Below are positions 9,969-18,896 of a DNA stretch of 64,000 bases, one piece after another. The stretch is from assembly GCF_024227435.1 (NCBI RefSeq), contig NZ_CP100445.1:1671369-1735368 (forward strand), read 5' to 3'. How positions within the stretch are numbered: position 1 is the stretch's first letter; every line of letters starts with the position of its first letter. The translations under genes were made by a program, and so were the position numbers. Below the pieces are notes generated by a model. It saw only the letters and a list, made by a program, of their open reading frames with translations, was not told the origin of the DNA and ran no database searches. Origin of the DNA: Natrinema caseinilyticum (lineage in GTDB: Archaea; Halobacteriota; Halobacteria; Halobacteriales; Natrialbaceae).

Positions 9969-10146
9969 TCGGAAACCGCGACTGTCTCGGTGGCGAAATC
10001 GGCCCGCAAACGACGCGTCGCAGGTCGACTCGAGAAATCCGTCGGAAAACACCCTCCAGCCGACCGATTCGGTTCGTCGGGAATCGGGTCACGTCTCGCT
10101 GTCACCGGTTCCGATCGTCGTACGGCGGTCGACGCTGGACCGTCGG

Positions 10147-10437
10147 TCAGTCGTCGGTTTCGCTGTCGTCGACGATGACCTCGACCGGTTCGTCAGCGCG
10201 GTCTTCGCCCCCTTCCGTCGACCCTTTCTCCTGTTGCCACAGGAGCCCACCCGCGACCAGGACGACGACCCAGGAGCGCCAGTTGGCGAGATTCAGGGTA
10301 TAGCCGACCCCGAACGGTTTCTCGACGAGCATTCCCTCACCGGGCTGCCAGTACGACGAGAGCATACGGCCGATGCTCGGTCGTTCGAAATTGTACGGTA
10401 CCCCGAGAATTTCACCGGAAGTCGGCTTCTCTGCCAT
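10147..10437 (-). CDS. DUF5808-like small membrane protein
   Basis: The product is 96 residues from ATG 10437. The N-terminus GVPYNFERPSIGRMLSSYWQ then VEKPFGVGYTLNLAN matches the haloarchaeal DUF5808 pattern as I remember it. One hydrophobic segment (about 53-66, WVVVLVAGGLLW) and an acidic tail (EVIVDDSETDD) follow. The function is unknown. The longer open frame upstream was rejected because it is the shadow of the Kae1-Bud32 gene region. It is monocistronic and lies between NuoCD and the KEOPS gene. Confidence 0.8.
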   Translation of the reverse strand: MAEKPTSGEILGVPYNFERPSIGRMLSSYWQPGEGMLVEKPFGVGYTLNLANWRSWVVVLVAGGLLWQQEKGSTEGGEDRADEPVEVIVDDSETDD

Positions 10438-10582
10438 GGCCGGTGATACGTCCTCCCCTGATAAGAGTATTGTGTGCCGTAACGATCGGTGCAATCGATC
10501 GACCGCAAACGCGCGAGAACGGCCGGCAGTGGCCCGCGAGACTCGGCGGTGATTCACGTGGGCCACGAGGGCCGTCGGCGGC

Positions 10583-12280
10583 TCACGATCGGTATCGGCC
10601 GCGTTCCTCGACGGCCCGCAATCGCTCGAGCACCCGTTCGTCGCCGATCTCGCGGTACCCCGAACGGACAGCCTCGCGGAGCGGTTCGGGGTCGTCGGCG
10701 GTGCCGACGAGACTCTGGTCGAAGACGTGCAAATCCATCGCGTAGTCCTCGACGTGGTCGGTGTGGTAGCCGAGCCCGAAATCGATGAGATACGTCCGCT
10801 CACCGTCCCCGGCCGCCTCGTCCCCCTCGCCGTCACGACCCGCACGCTCGGCGCGGGCGTCGTCGCCGTTCGGGCGACCGACGCGGACGTTCCGCGTCGT
10901 GGGATCCCCGTGGACGAACCCCGCCGCGTGGAGGCGCGCGAGGTGCCGGCCGACCTCGCGAACCCGCTCGACGGAGAGCCCGTCCCGCAGGTCGCGGTCA
11001 CCGACGTACTCGAGTTCGAGGCGCGCCTCGCGAGGATCGACGTCGGACAGGACCGGCGTCGGGACCCCTTCGCGGCGGGCCAGACTGGTGAGACGGGCCT
11101 CGAGCGTCGTCCGCTCGCTTCGGAGGCGGTCGTCGAGTCGAGGGGTGCGATAGCGCTTCGGCTCGCGGCGCTTGGTCACGCGGCCCGCTTCGGGCTCGAT
11201 ATCGACGAGCGCCTCGGCGCCGCGAACGTGCGCCTCGGCGACGCCACGCCCGACCGCGAGTTCGGGCTCGTCCGTCCGCCATGTCACCGGAACCTGGTCC
11301 GGGCGGAAATCGGGGTCGACTCGCGATTCCTCGAGCGCGAGCGTATCGTTCGCGTCGTACATCTTCGCGCCGAGGACGGCGATCATGCCCGCGTTGTCCC
11401 GCAGAAATGTGGGATCGGGCGCGTGGAACCGTGCCCCCCGTTGGTCGCACATCGCCGACAGCATCTCCCGGAGGCGTGCGTTCTGCCCGACGCCGCCGCC
11501 GAGGACGAGTTCGTCGCTCCCGGTCAGCGACAGGGCTCGCTCGGAGACCTCGGTCAGCATCCCGAAGATGTTCTCCTGGAGCGAGTAGCAGATGTCCGCG
11601 ATCGGCACGCCGTCGTCGGACGCCTGCTTGGCGGCGCTCATGATCCCCGAAAACGAGAAGTCCATCCCCTTGACGACGTACGGGAGATCCACGTACTCGC
11701 CGTCTTTCGCGGCCGCCTCGACCTTCGGGCCGCCGGGGTGGGACCAGCCGACGTGACGCGTGAACTTGTCGATCGCGTTCCCGACGCCGGTGTCCATCGT
11801 CTCTCCGAGGACGCGGTAGCGCCCGTTACGGTAGGCCAGCAAGTGTGCGTTCGCGCCGCTCGCGTTGAGACAGACCGGTGCCTCGAACCCGGACGTGTGG
11901 CGGCCGATCTCGAGGTGGGCGACCATGTGATTGACGCCGACGAGTGGCACCTCGAGGACCTGGCTCAGCGCCCGGGCGGCGGTACCGACGACGCGCAGAC
12001 AGGGGCCGAGACCGGGGCCGCGCGAAAACGCGATCGCGTCGACCGGAGACTCCGTCGCCGGGCCGTCGTGGGTCTCGCGGGCGTACTCGAGGGCCCGTCC
12101 GACGACCGTCGGGATGGCATCGTGCATGTGTTCGGCAGCCTCACGGGGGTGAATTCCCCCGGTTTCGGGCTGGTAGGCGTCGCTCTCGATGAAGACGTCG
12201 TCACACGCGGCGTCGAACAGGGCTGCACTGGCGGCCCAGGCGGTCCCTTCGATCCCCAGGATACGAACGTCAGTCGTCAC
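10583..12280 (-). CDS. Bifunctional Kae1-Bud32 (KEOPS complex; tRNA t6A synthesis)
   Basis: This 565-residue fusion has a Kae1/TsaD-like N-terminal domain (1 to about 335). It starts RILGIEGTAWAASAA, has the metal-binding histidines in NHMVAHLEIGRH (H118 and H122), and GGGVGQNARL near residue 262. The C-terminal Bud32/PRPK-type kinase domain (about 345-565) has FVHGDPTTRNVRV as catalytic loop and YLIDFGLGYHT as the DFG motif. The linker is rich in Arg and Glu. Together they transfer threonylcarbamoyl to A37 of ANN-decoding tRNAs; the Kae1-Bud32 fusion is a common archaeal arrangement. It follows S24e and S27ae on the same strand, with a gap of about 120 bp after S27ae. Confidence 0.96.
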   Translation of the reverse strand: MTTDVRILGIEGTAWAASAALFDAACDDVFIESDAYQPETGGIHPREAAEHMHDAIPTVVGRALEYARETHDGPATESPVDAIAFSRGPGLGPCLRVVGTAARALSQVLEVPLVGVNHMVAHLEIGRHTSGFEAPVCLNASGANAHLLAYRNGRYRVLGETMDTGVGNAIDKFTRHVGWSHPGGPKVEAAAKDGEYVDLPYVVKGMDFSFSGIMSAAKQASDDGVPIADICYSLQENIFGMLTEVSERALSLTGSDELVLGGGVGQNARLREMLSAMCDQRGARFHAPDPTFLRDNAGMIAVLGAKMYDANDTLALEESRVDPDFRPDQVPVTWRTDEPELAVGRGVAEAHVRGAEALVDIEPEAGRVTKRREPKRYRTPRLDDRLRSERTTLEARLTSLARREGVPTPVLSDVDPREARLELEYVGDRDLRDGLSVERVREVGRHLARLHAAGFVHGDPTTRNVRVGRPNGDDARAERAGRDGEGDEAAGDGERTYLIDFGLGYHTDHVEDYAMDLHVFDQSLVGTADDPEPLREAVRSGYREIGDERVLERLRAVEERGRYRS

Positions 12281-12400
12281 GGGTGAGAACGAGTTCGGTT
12301 ACGCTGGGAAACGACCGGTGGTTCCATAAATCGGGGGTCGCGGATCGATTCTCCTCGCGTGCGGGTCGACCGTGCCTCGCTCGCGCTCGGCACAGCACCG

Positions 12401-12535
12401 TTATTCCCACTCGGTGTAATTGCACTTCCCGCAGTGCTTGCGGTCGCCGTGGTCCGCGAGGAAGACGTCGCCACAGCGGGGGCAGAGTTCGCCTTCGGTG
12501 CTGCCGTCGTCGGCGTAGAGGTCGTAGCGCGCCAT
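12401..12535 (-). CDS. rps27ae: 30S ribosomal protein S27ae
   Basis: The 44-residue zinc-binding protein reads [15 protein letters not shown], then [14 protein letters not shown] and [12 protein letters not shown]. The four cysteines (CxxC ... CxxC) form the zinc ribbon of S27ae (eukaryotic S31/RPS27A tail). Its length fits the archaeal family. The ATG at 12535 lies directly after the S24e stop (12536-12538), so the two are certainly cotranscribed. Confidence 0.95.
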   Translation of the reverse strand: MARYDLYADDGSTEGELCPRCGDVFLADHGDRKHCGKCNYTEWE

Positions 12536-12868
12536 TTATGCTTCCTCCGCCTCCGCCTCGGCGTCCGCCTCCGACTCGTCCGCGTCTTCGGCACCGATCT
12601 TGTTTCGCTCGAGCATGTGGTCCTGTTCGACCTCGCGGGCGAAGTCGGCGGTGTCGTAGACCTTCGCCTGGCCGACGGTCTTTCGCATTCCGAACTTGGT
12701 GTCGAGTTTGCGGATGACGACCTCGTCGGCGTCCTTGTTGAGTTTCGCGGCGAGGCTGTCGCGAACCTGCAGACGGGAGGGCGTGGCGTCCTCGTGGACG
12801 AGTTCGAAGGTTACGTCGGTTCGATGCAACATGGGGTTCTCCTCCTCGGAGATGATGTCGACGTCCAT
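12536..12868 (-). CDS. rps24e: 30S ribosomal protein S24e
   Basis: This 110-residue protein starts MDVDIISEEENPMLHRTDVTFELVHE and has LNKDADEVVIRKLDTKFGMRKTVGQAKVYD, the core of S24e. A haloarchaeal acidic tail (ESEADAEAEAEEA) closes it. It is the first gene of the S24e-S27ae unit and is driven by a well-formed BRE-TATA promoter about 40-55 bp upstream. S24e is an archaeal/eukaryotic ribosomal protein, absent from bacteria. Confidence 0.96.
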   Translation of the reverse strand: MDVDIISEEENPMLHRTDVTFELVHEDATPSRLQVRDSLAAKLNKDADEVVIRKLDTKFGMRKTVGQAKVYDTADFAREVEQDHMLERNKIGAEDADESEADAEAEAEEA

Positions 12869-12903
12869 GATATCACTCAGTTACCCTACTATCCCCGTGT
12901 AGC

Positions 12904-12922
12904 GCCTAAAAGGATTTCGAAG
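12904..12922 (-). promoter_or_regulatory. BRE-TATA promoter of rps24e-rps27ae
   Basis: On the minus strand the sequence reads TTCGAAATCCTTTTAGGC: a purine-rich BRE followed by a TTTTA TATA box. It is almost identical in layout to the element before EF-1A. A leader of about 15-20 nt is expected. Confidence 0.6.
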
Positions 12923-13080
12923 CGACCACCCGCTCACAGCCGCCGCTCGTGGCTCGATCGGATGCGAATTCAGGCGCTTTCGGCGAGTACGGACCCGCGA
13001 TGGCTGCGAGCGACCGACCATTTTACTTTTCTATGTGACGTGTGATATAAACCCCGCCATCCGTAACGGAACGGTATCGA

Positions 13081-13430
13081 ATGCCCTCCAGACGACAGCT
13101 ACTCGCGGCCGCCAGCCTCGCAAGCGCCGGGCTGATCGGTGGTCACGCCGCGACCGCCGACCGACCGGACTCGTCGGCGCTCGACTGGCCGATGGTACGC
13201 TACGACGCAACCGGAACCGGCTACAATCCCGAGGCATCGGGACCGAAGGAGGACCCGCAGATCGCGTGGGCGGGCGACCTCGAGAGCACCGGCGGGTTCG
13301 CTCCCCCATCACCGGTGGTAGTCGACGACACCGTGTACGCCGGAAACGAACGACTCATCGCATTCGACGCAGAAACCGGAGAGAGACGATTCTCGTACGG
13401 AAACGACGTAAGCAGGTTCCCGTTCGACCC
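13081..13430 (+). pseudogene. Truncated PQQ-type beta-propeller protein, N-terminal fragment
   Basis: The first about 112 residues are coherent: an N-terminal signal (MPSRRQLLAAASLASAGLIGG, Tat-like), then SALDWPMVRYDATGTGYNPEA and a PQQ-like blade with VVDDTVYAGNERLIAFDAETGE. After about 13420 the frame turns into Arg-rich sequence while another frame becomes coding for a membrane protein. PQQ-propeller proteins of this type are about 380-450 residues long, so most of the propeller is missing. The frame stays open to 13725 but is unlikely to make a folded product. The simplest explanation is a deletion that fused two genes. Confidence 0.65.
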
Positions 13431-13435
13431 CCGCG

Positions 13436-14038
13436 TGTGCGTCCGCGCCGATCTACCGCACGAAGACGCTGGCGATCAGCGCGCCCGACGGGATCGTCGA
13501 CCTGAAACTGCCGTACCTCGCGTGGGGTATCGCTCTCGAGGCCGTCGCGTTGCTGGTCATCACGGTCGCCGGGACGGTCACGATCGCTCGAGCCCTCGAC
13601 GACGGCATCGGAACGGGCGCCGATCGATCGCACACCGGAGGGCGATCGAGCCGGCCGGTGGTCGCGTATCTCGGACTCGTCGTGCTGTTCGACGCGGGGG
13701 GTCGGCTGTTCGGCTCGCTCGGTGATATCGGGCTGTTCTTCGGGATCCCGTTGCTCGTCGCGGTCCTCTACGCGCTGGTGCGATTCTTCGTCGCCCCCGC
13801 TTTCGCGGTCACCGGTTCGGGGCCAATCGCAGCGTTGCGCCACAGCGCTCGTCTCACCCGCGGTTCGGGCCGGTCGATCTTCGTGCTCGTCCTCTCGCTC
13901 GGACTCGCCGCGTGGCTTCTCTCGATCGTCCCGTACGCGGGACCCGTCGTAAGCAGTGCGCTCGTCGCACCGACTCACGCCGTCGCGACCGCCGTCGCTC
14001 GAGAACGCGTCGACGGGGTAGCGCACCGACGCGACTGA
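13436..14038 (+). pseudogene. C-terminal fragment of a polytopic membrane protein
   Basis: In frame 2 the sequence from about 13436 reads ASAPIYRTKTLAISAPDG, then four hydrophobic stretches: LAWGIALEAVALLVITVAG, VVAYLGLVVLFDAGG, LFFGIPLLVAVLYALVRFFVAPAF and FVLVLSLGLAAWLLSIVP. The motif ALRHSARLTRGSGRSIF between the last helices is typical of haloarchaeal DUF7847/glycerophosphodiesterase-type membrane-domain proteins. The frame is closed by a stop at 13409-13411 just upstream, and there is no plausible start, so this is the 3' half of a gene joined to the propeller fragment. The only ATG-like starts are internal. Confidence 0.6.
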
Positions 14039-14243
14039 GAGATGTCAAAGGAGATCGACCACGAGGCGCCGTTCCGGCCCCACTCCGCCTCAGCCGACGC
14101 TCGAGTCGGCGCGTTTTCGATACGCGTCCGAATCGGCACTGCTCGCGCTGCGATGTCGTCTCCGCCAAAATATCGGACTGCAACCCCCACACTGCGAACC
14201 GTTGCGGGACGGATCGTTCCACAACCTCACCAACTGGTGTCGG

Positions 14244-15128
14244 TTAGCACCCGAGGTCGAAGTTCTGCGTCGCGTAGAGCCGACCGGACTCGTCGACGAC
14301 GACACCGAGACCTTCGCTGTCCCATCGCTCGTCGAGAATGTTTCGACGGTGTCCGCTGCTTCCCATCCAGCTCTCGACGCACGCTTTCGCCGCCGTCACC
14401 GGGTCGTCGGCGGCGGGCTGATAGAGGATGTTTTCGGCCATGGACCGGCAGACGAGTCCTTCTTCTTCGAATCTGTCACGGACGGTTTCGCCGTCGGGCG
14501 TCACGTGGCTGAAGAAGTCGTTCTCGGCCATATCCCTGCTATGGCCGCGCGCAACCGTGGCGACTCGCTCGTCGAACGCGAGCTGATTCAGACCTTCCTC
14601 GGCTCGGACCGCGTTCACCTCGTCGTGGATCGCGGCCTCGACCTTCCCACGATACGTCGAGTCGTTCGAGACGGGCGTGTCCGTTTCGGTGACGTCGGAG
14701 ACGGTGAGCGAAATCGAATCCTTGTCGTACTCACCGTTCGCGTCACGAACGGCGAGCACGGCAGTGTACTCTCCCGGCTCCGCGTACGTGTGAGCGACGC
14801 GGTCGTCCGACGTCGACATCGGATCGGTCCCGTCGCCGAACTCCCACGCATACACCTCGATGTCGCCCGTGGTACCGGTCGCGTCGAACGTGACTTCGGT
14901 GCCGGCTTCGACGGTCGTTTCGCTCGCGCCGATCTCCGCGACGGGTCCCCGCGATCGGGGCTCCGTCGCACGGTCGTCGGGGGCGGTTGGTGCGTCGCGA
15001 TCGGTTCGTGGACAGAAGCGACCCGGGCTGTCGAGCGGTTGTCCTTCTGCTGAGACACCAGCCGCGAGCGCAGCGTATCCGGTGACTCCTGTTGTAGTAT
15101 AGAGTATTCCGCGTCGGGTTCGTTTCAT
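14244..15128 (-). CDS. Secreted PKD + CAP (SCP/PR1) domain protein
   Basis: The product is 294 residues from ATG 15128. An N-terminal Tat-like signal (KRTRRGILYTTTGVTGYAALAAGVSA) precedes a PKD domain (about 65-150: VTFDATGTTGDIEVYAWEFGDG, then TYAEPGEYTAVLAVRD). A C-terminal CAP domain (about 170-290) has HDEVNAVRAEEGLNQLAF, HSRDMAENDFFSHV and WMGSSGHRRNIL. The CAP-type His/Glu pocket residues are present (H in FFSHV, E in MAENILY, H in GHRRNI). It is exported and probably folded before export. Function in archaea is unknown; bacterial CAP proteins are surface or stress proteins. A longer start at 15176 was rejected because 15128 gives the cleaner signal peptide. Confidence 0.9.
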   Translation of the reverse strand: MKRTRRGILYTTTGVTGYAALAAGVSAEGQPLDSPGRFCPRTDRDAPTAPDDRATEPRSRGPVAEIGASETTVEAGTEVTFDATGTTGDIEVYAWEFGDGTDPMSTSDDRVAHTYAEPGEYTAVLAVRDANGEYDKDSISLTVSDVTETDTPVSNDSTYRGKVEAAIHDEVNAVRAEEGLNQLAFDERVATVARGHSRDMAENDFFSHVTPDGETVRDRFEEEGLVCRSMAENILYQPAADDPVTAAKACVESWMGSSGHRRNILDERWDSEGLGVVVDESGRLYATQNFDLGC

Positions 15129-15424
15129 TCGTCGTTGGTGGTGGTTGTCGCAGTTGTCATACGGTTCGCGGAGCAACGAGCGGTTGCTCCGTGATCGACA
15201 TCGGCGGAGGGATTTAACCTTATTTTTCGTTTAATCGAGGGTGAAACCGTTTGGACGGGCGCAAGTATCGCGGGAACGAATCGGTCGTCCCACGCCGCCG
15301 CTGCGTCGAAGCCGATCCGGTTCGCCGGTTTGCCCCCCACCGACCGAGACTGTGGCCGAGACCGGCGAGATCCGGGGAATCGGCGAGCGTGGCGCCGACA
15401 TCCGGAACTCACGGCCGACCGGGC

Positions 15425-16489
15425 TCACACGACCGTCAGCCCGCGCGGCGTCTGACCCTCGAGTTCACGTCCCCAGTCGATACCCAGGCGACTCCACGAG
15501 TCGCCGAAATCACGGGTGCGGAACACCCCGCGGTTGTTGACGGCGTAGACGACGTCCGGCTCACCGGTGGTCGCGAATACGGTACGGACGACACCCTCTC
15601 CGGTCGGGAGACCACGGTCTTCGAGCCGTTCCCACGAATCGCCGCGTTTCCGATACACGGCCGAGTCTGCCCTGCTCGCGGTATGAGCCGTCCGCGGACC
15701 GCGCGCGCTCGAGAGCAAGACGCGGGCCGGATCTCTGGGGTCGGGAGCGACCGACCAGCAGTACCGGTGCTCGAGGCCGTCCTGCGGCCGTCGCCACGAC
15801 CGACCGCCGTCGTCGCTCTCGGCGTAGCCGTCGCCGGCCGCGGCGTAGACTCGACCCGCCTTCCTCGGGTGAATCGCGAGGGAGTGATTGTCCCGACGGG
15901 AACCCGGGGGCCGCTCGCGCCAGGTCTCGCCACCGTCGGGCGTGTAGACGAACGCACCGGCTTCGATCCCGACGTAGAGTCGCTCCGGATCGAACGGATC
16001 GACCGCCAGCCAGCGAACGTGATGCGTGTACGGCCGCGGCGGGAAGAACCACTCGTCGGCCGACGGGAGGTCGGTCAGTCCCTCGAGCCGAGACCAGGAA
16101 TCGCCGGCGTCGCTCGATCTGTAGATCCGACTGGGTTCGGTCCCGGCGTAAACGACCCGCGAGTCGTGCGGGCTGATGGCCACCGACATCACGGCATCGT
16201 CCTCGCGCCCGGAATCGCCCGCGGTTTCCCCGGCCATCGGAGCGGAAGGGGAGTCCATCGGGTCGAACGCCGGATCGAGACGCTCGAACGTCTCGCCGCC
16301 GTCGCTACTTCGAAGGAGGCCGTTCTCGACGGTCCCGACGAAGACTCGGTTCGGTGCGTCGGGGCGAGCGGCGACACACTCGAGGGCGCCTCCCTCGAGT
16401 GTGGTTCTGGTCGTCCACTCCTCGGGTTCGGTTCCGTCGTCGGTACAGACGAGAAGTCGGTCACGAAGCGCAACGATTACGGCAGTCAT
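15425..16489 (-). CDS. BNR/Asp-box beta-propeller protein (sialidase/VPS10-like fold)
   Basis: This 354-residue protein is built of repeating Asp-box blades: LLRSSDGGETFERL, IYRSSDAGDSWSRL, VYTPDGGETWRERP, AESDDGGRSWRRP and VFRTRDFGDSWSRL. Each S-x-D-x-G-x-T/S-W turn marks one propeller blade, giving about five to seven blades. There is no signal peptide and no glycosidase acid/base signature that I can assign, so it is likely a structural or binding propeller rather than a sialidase. Similar haloarchaeal proteins are annotated as WD40/YVTN/BNR-like or glycosyl hydrolase. It is monocistronic. Confidence 0.88.
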   Translation of the reverse strand: MTAVIVALRDRLLVCTDDGTEPEEWTTRTTLEGGALECVAARPDAPNRVFVGTVENGLLRSSDGGETFERLDPAFDPMDSPSAPMAGETAGDSGREDDAVMSVAISPHDSRVVYAGTEPSRIYRSSDAGDSWSRLEGLTDLPSADEWFFPPRPYTHHVRWLAVDPFDPERLYVGIEAGAFVYTPDGGETWRERPPGSRRDNHSLAIHPRKAGRVYAAAGDGYAESDDGGRSWRRPQDGLEHRYCWSVAPDPRDPARVLLSSARGPRTAHTASRADSAVYRKRGDSWERLEDRGLPTGEGVVRTVFATTGEPDVVYAVNNRGVFRTRDFGDSWSRLGIDWGRELEGQTPRGLTVV

Positions 16490-16878
16490 GTCGTCTGCAA
16501 CGCGGCCGACCGGGATACGTGTCGTGGCGTGCCGTCACATCGACCGGAAGAGTGGGATCGCCTGGTCGAAACGGTAACGGTCCCCCCGACGTATCCGCAG
16601 CCGTATTCGAACGGGCCCGCCGGGTGTTCGGTCGCGGTCTCGGTGTCACGGCCGGATCGCCTGTGGGGCGGGTGCGAATCCGGTGCTGTCCTCGCGTCCG
16701 AGGAGCGGCCGACGAGCGACACCCGGTCTCCGTCCCAGCCGGGCCGAGACGAATTGCTTATTCCACAACCGCGAGATCGGAAACTGTCCGTTCCGTGTGC
16801 CATATTTCGATATCATCATTTATTCGGATTTGAGGTACGAAAAAGACAAGGAGAGGGCAGTCATTTGCGAAATGGAGA
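16490..16878. other. Intergenic region upstream of Lrp gene
   Basis: No convincing gene was found in these 389 bp. The last about 80 bp turn AT-richer (TATTTCGATATCATCATTTA around 16802-16821) and probably hold the promoter of the Lrp/HalOD1 operon. Confidence 0.5.
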
Positions 16879-17358
16879 ATGGATTTAGACGAGACGAACA
16901 AAGCCGTCCTGTATCTCCTCCAGCGAGATGCGCGGCGACTTACTACCAGAGAGATGGCCGACAGAATTGGGGTGTCGGCCAGTACGGTGCGAAACCGAAT
17001 CGAACAACTCGAAGCGGAGGGAATCATCTCCGGATATCACCCGGTCGTCGATTACGACAAGGCCGGACTACAACTACACGTCCTCTTTATCTGTACGGCA
17101 CCGAATCCGCGACGCGAGCAGCTGGCGGTGGCGGCACGCGACGTCAGTGGCGTCGTTACGATCCAGGAGGTCCTCAACGGGAAAGAGAACGTTCAGGTCG
17201 AGGCCGTCGGAACGGAGACGGACGACATCGCCCGAATCAGCGACGAACTCTGCGATCTCGGGCTCGAGATCGTCAACTCGAAGATACTCAAAAGTTCACA
17301 CAAGCAGCCGTTCGACCACTTCGGAAAACACGTTCTCGACGACGAAACCGATGAGTGA
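16879..17358 (+). CDS. Lrp/AsnC family transcription regulator
   Basis: The product is 159 residues. The N-terminal winged HTH (about 1-50) reads MDLDETNKAVLYLLQRDARRLTTREMADRIGVSASTVRNRIEQLEAEGII, followed by the linker YHPVVDYDKAGL. A RAM-type ligand/oligomerisation domain (about 65-145) has GVVTIQEVLNGKENVQVEAVGTET. The start at 16879 gives the typical N-terminal LDETN. The gene overlaps the HalOD1 gene by 8 nt, so the two are translationally coupled. Lrp proteins act as amino-acid-responsive regulators. The C-terminal SSHKQPFDHFGKHVL extension is longer than the minimal family. Confidence 0.92.
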   Translation: MDLDETNKAVLYLLQRDARRLTTREMADRIGVSASTVRNRIEQLEAEGIISGYHPVVDYDKAGLQLHVLFICTAPNPRREQLAVAARDVSGVVTIQEVLNGKENVQVEAVGTETDDIARISDELCDLGLEIVNSKILKSSHKQPFDHFGKHVLDDETDE

Positions 17359-17662
17359 GCGAGTTGGACCGATCGAATTCGACGTCGAGACGAACACCTA
17401 TCGCGTTCGATACGATCCGCAGACGATTGCGCCGAGCGTAGCCGTGATCTCCGCGCTCGCGGAGATCACCGCGAGTGACACGACCGACCTTCCCCCGCTT
17501 TATCGGGCGATCGACCCGCGGGGACTCGACCGTCTCGTCGGGACCCCACGGCACGGCGCAGATGCTCGAGAGGTCCGGGTCAGCTTTCAGTATCAGCGAT
17601 GGTCGATATCCGTCTCTCGTACCGGCCACATAGAGATCCGAGCGACCGACCGAACCGCCTGA
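17351..17662 (+). CDS. HalOD1 output-domain protein
   Basis: The 103-residue product starts at ATG 17351, overlapping the Lrp stop by 8 nt. Its features fit the haloarchaeal HalOD1 domain: PSVAVISALAEITASDTTDLPPLYRAIDPRGLDRLV, then VSFQYQRWSISVSRTGHIEI. HalOD1 is a predicted output domain linked to signalling and usually stands alone in small proteins. Overlap with an Lrp regulator suggests the two act in one circuit, for example HalOD1 modulating the Lrp protein (inference). Confidence 0.85.
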   Translation: MSERVGPIEFDVETNTYRVRYDPQTIAPSVAVISALAEITASDTTDLPPLYRAIDPRGLDRLVGTPRHGADAREVRVSFQYQRWSISVSRTGHIEIRATDRTA

Positions 17663-18082
17663 AGAACCGTTTCGTCGTCGGTCCGCCCGTGCGAGCGATC
17701 GTTCGAGAGCGGCTGGCACGGGCTCGGACCGTTCTCCTCGAGTCCCGTGTCCCGGCAGGTGGAACCGGAGGTCGTCGGACCGATCGCTACGGTTTAAATG
17801 CTGAGGCGATGGAAAATGACGGACCACGGTAAGGTACCCGTCGGACAGCCGCAGACACCGATAGAACGGCCGTTGAGTGTATACTCTCTTTCGTATTATA
17901 TTAAAATAAATTTGTGATTGTTTAAATTTATATCGCTTGGGTGAACTACAGCAATTAGCATCGGTAAGCGATCTCGAGGAACCGAGTGCGGGTCGTCGCA
18001 CATACCCCGCACCGTTCGATCCGGACGACGGGAGTACGGACGCGGTCCTCTCCGTTCGCGGCCGATGTGGCAACACCAGACC
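17663..18082. other. AT-rich intergenic region before the pilin gene
   Basis: No gene was seen in these 420 bp. Positions 17878-17935 are strikingly AT-rich (runs such as TATTATATTAAAATAAATTT), unlike the flanks, and may hold the pilin promoter or mark the left edge of the accessory region. Confidence 0.5.
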
Positions 18083-18448
18083 ATGGATGGAAAATCGATC
18101 CGACAGAAACCGGGAGGAACAGCCGACGAGCGCGCCGTCTCACCCGTCGTGGGTGTCATCCTGATGATCGCGATTACAGTGATTCTCGCCGCCGTGATTG
18201 CGGCGTTCGTGATAGACATGGGAAGCGACCAGAGCGCGCCTGCCCAGGCCGGAGTCACGGTCAATCAGACCGCTACTCCCCACGAAGTGACGATTACGCA
18301 GCTCGGAGCGAATACCGAGACGGTACACTGCTCGAGCGGTGGTGGGTCGGCGGGAGCTGTCGGCGAAACGTTCACCTGTGCAGACGGTGAGAATATCGTC
18401 GCCGTCACCGGCGACGGCACGGAAACAGTCGTTCGGACGGGTATTTGA
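18083..18448 (+). CDS. Type IV pilin-like protein (Pilin_N)
   Basis: The 121-residue product from ATG 18083 carries the archaeal class III signal: a charged leader ending [14 protein letters not shown], then a hydrophobic stretch [20 protein letters not shown] that forms the pilin core helix. Prepilin peptidase cleavage would fall in the Ala-Val-Ser-Pro region before the helix. The mature part is short (about 75 residues) and contains two cysteines (VHCSSGG, FTCADG) that could form a disulfide. It fits the haloarchaeal adhesion-pilin family (DUF1628/Pilin_N). No other pil genes are nearby, so it is a stand-alone pilin, as often found. ATG 18065 is an alternative start. Confidence 0.85.
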   Translation: MDGKSIRQKPGGTADERAVSPVVGVILMIAITVILAAVIAAFVIDMGSDQSAPAQAGVTVNQTATPHEVTITQLGANTETVHCSSGGGSAGAVGETFTCADGENIVAVTGDGTETVVRTGI

Positions 18449-18518
18449 GCGACCGGTCGCACACGACGCTCCACCGACCGAATTTTTCGTGGTGACGGTT
18501 CCGGTATCGGCGATGGCG

Positions 18519-18630
18519 ACTACTCCCGGCGAGGCCACGACTGAACGAGCGACGCGACGTGAAGGAGTGGTCTCGCCGAACATCGCAAACGCTTCGCGTT
18601 TGCTCAATCCCGGCGAGGCCACGACTGATC
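18519..18630 (+). repeat. Dispersed repeat, inverted relative to copy at 24372
   Basis: The block contains TCCCGGCGAGGCCACGACTGA twice (about 18524 and 18608) and the hairpin GCAAACGCTTCGCGTTTGC between them. The central part is the reverse complement of 24374-24420, and the arms (ACGACTGAACGAGCGA and following) are shared with it. The ends resemble the 3' end of a tRNA (CGGCGAG followed by TCCA-like). It is probably a mobile or tRNA-derived repeat. Confidence 0.7.
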
Positions 18631-18896
18631 GAATGAAACGACGAGTCACCGCGGCTGCCGCTGGCGGAGCGACCCACATCCCACGCTCGAGCAACACCTG
18701 CGCCGCCGAAGCCCAGCTATCGTGGACCGACTACAGCTGTCAAATCGACCGACGGTTCGATCACCAGGCGGGACCGTTCTCCGCTCGGAATTGTGTTCGG
18801 CAGTATCGTCACGGGTTTATTACGCTTCTCGTCCTCCGTTAGCGTGTGTCGGTCGGCGCAGTTCTGTCGTTCGAAACGGACACGCAGAGAGTATCC

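Noticed and set aside
10727-12286. 519-codon plus-strand frame opposite Kae1-Bud32
   Set aside because: Shadow frame; composition follows the antisense of a clearly recognised KEOPS gene.
15251-16888. 545-codon plus-strand frame opposite the BNR propeller
   Set aside because: No motifs; the minus strand has regular Asp-box repeats.
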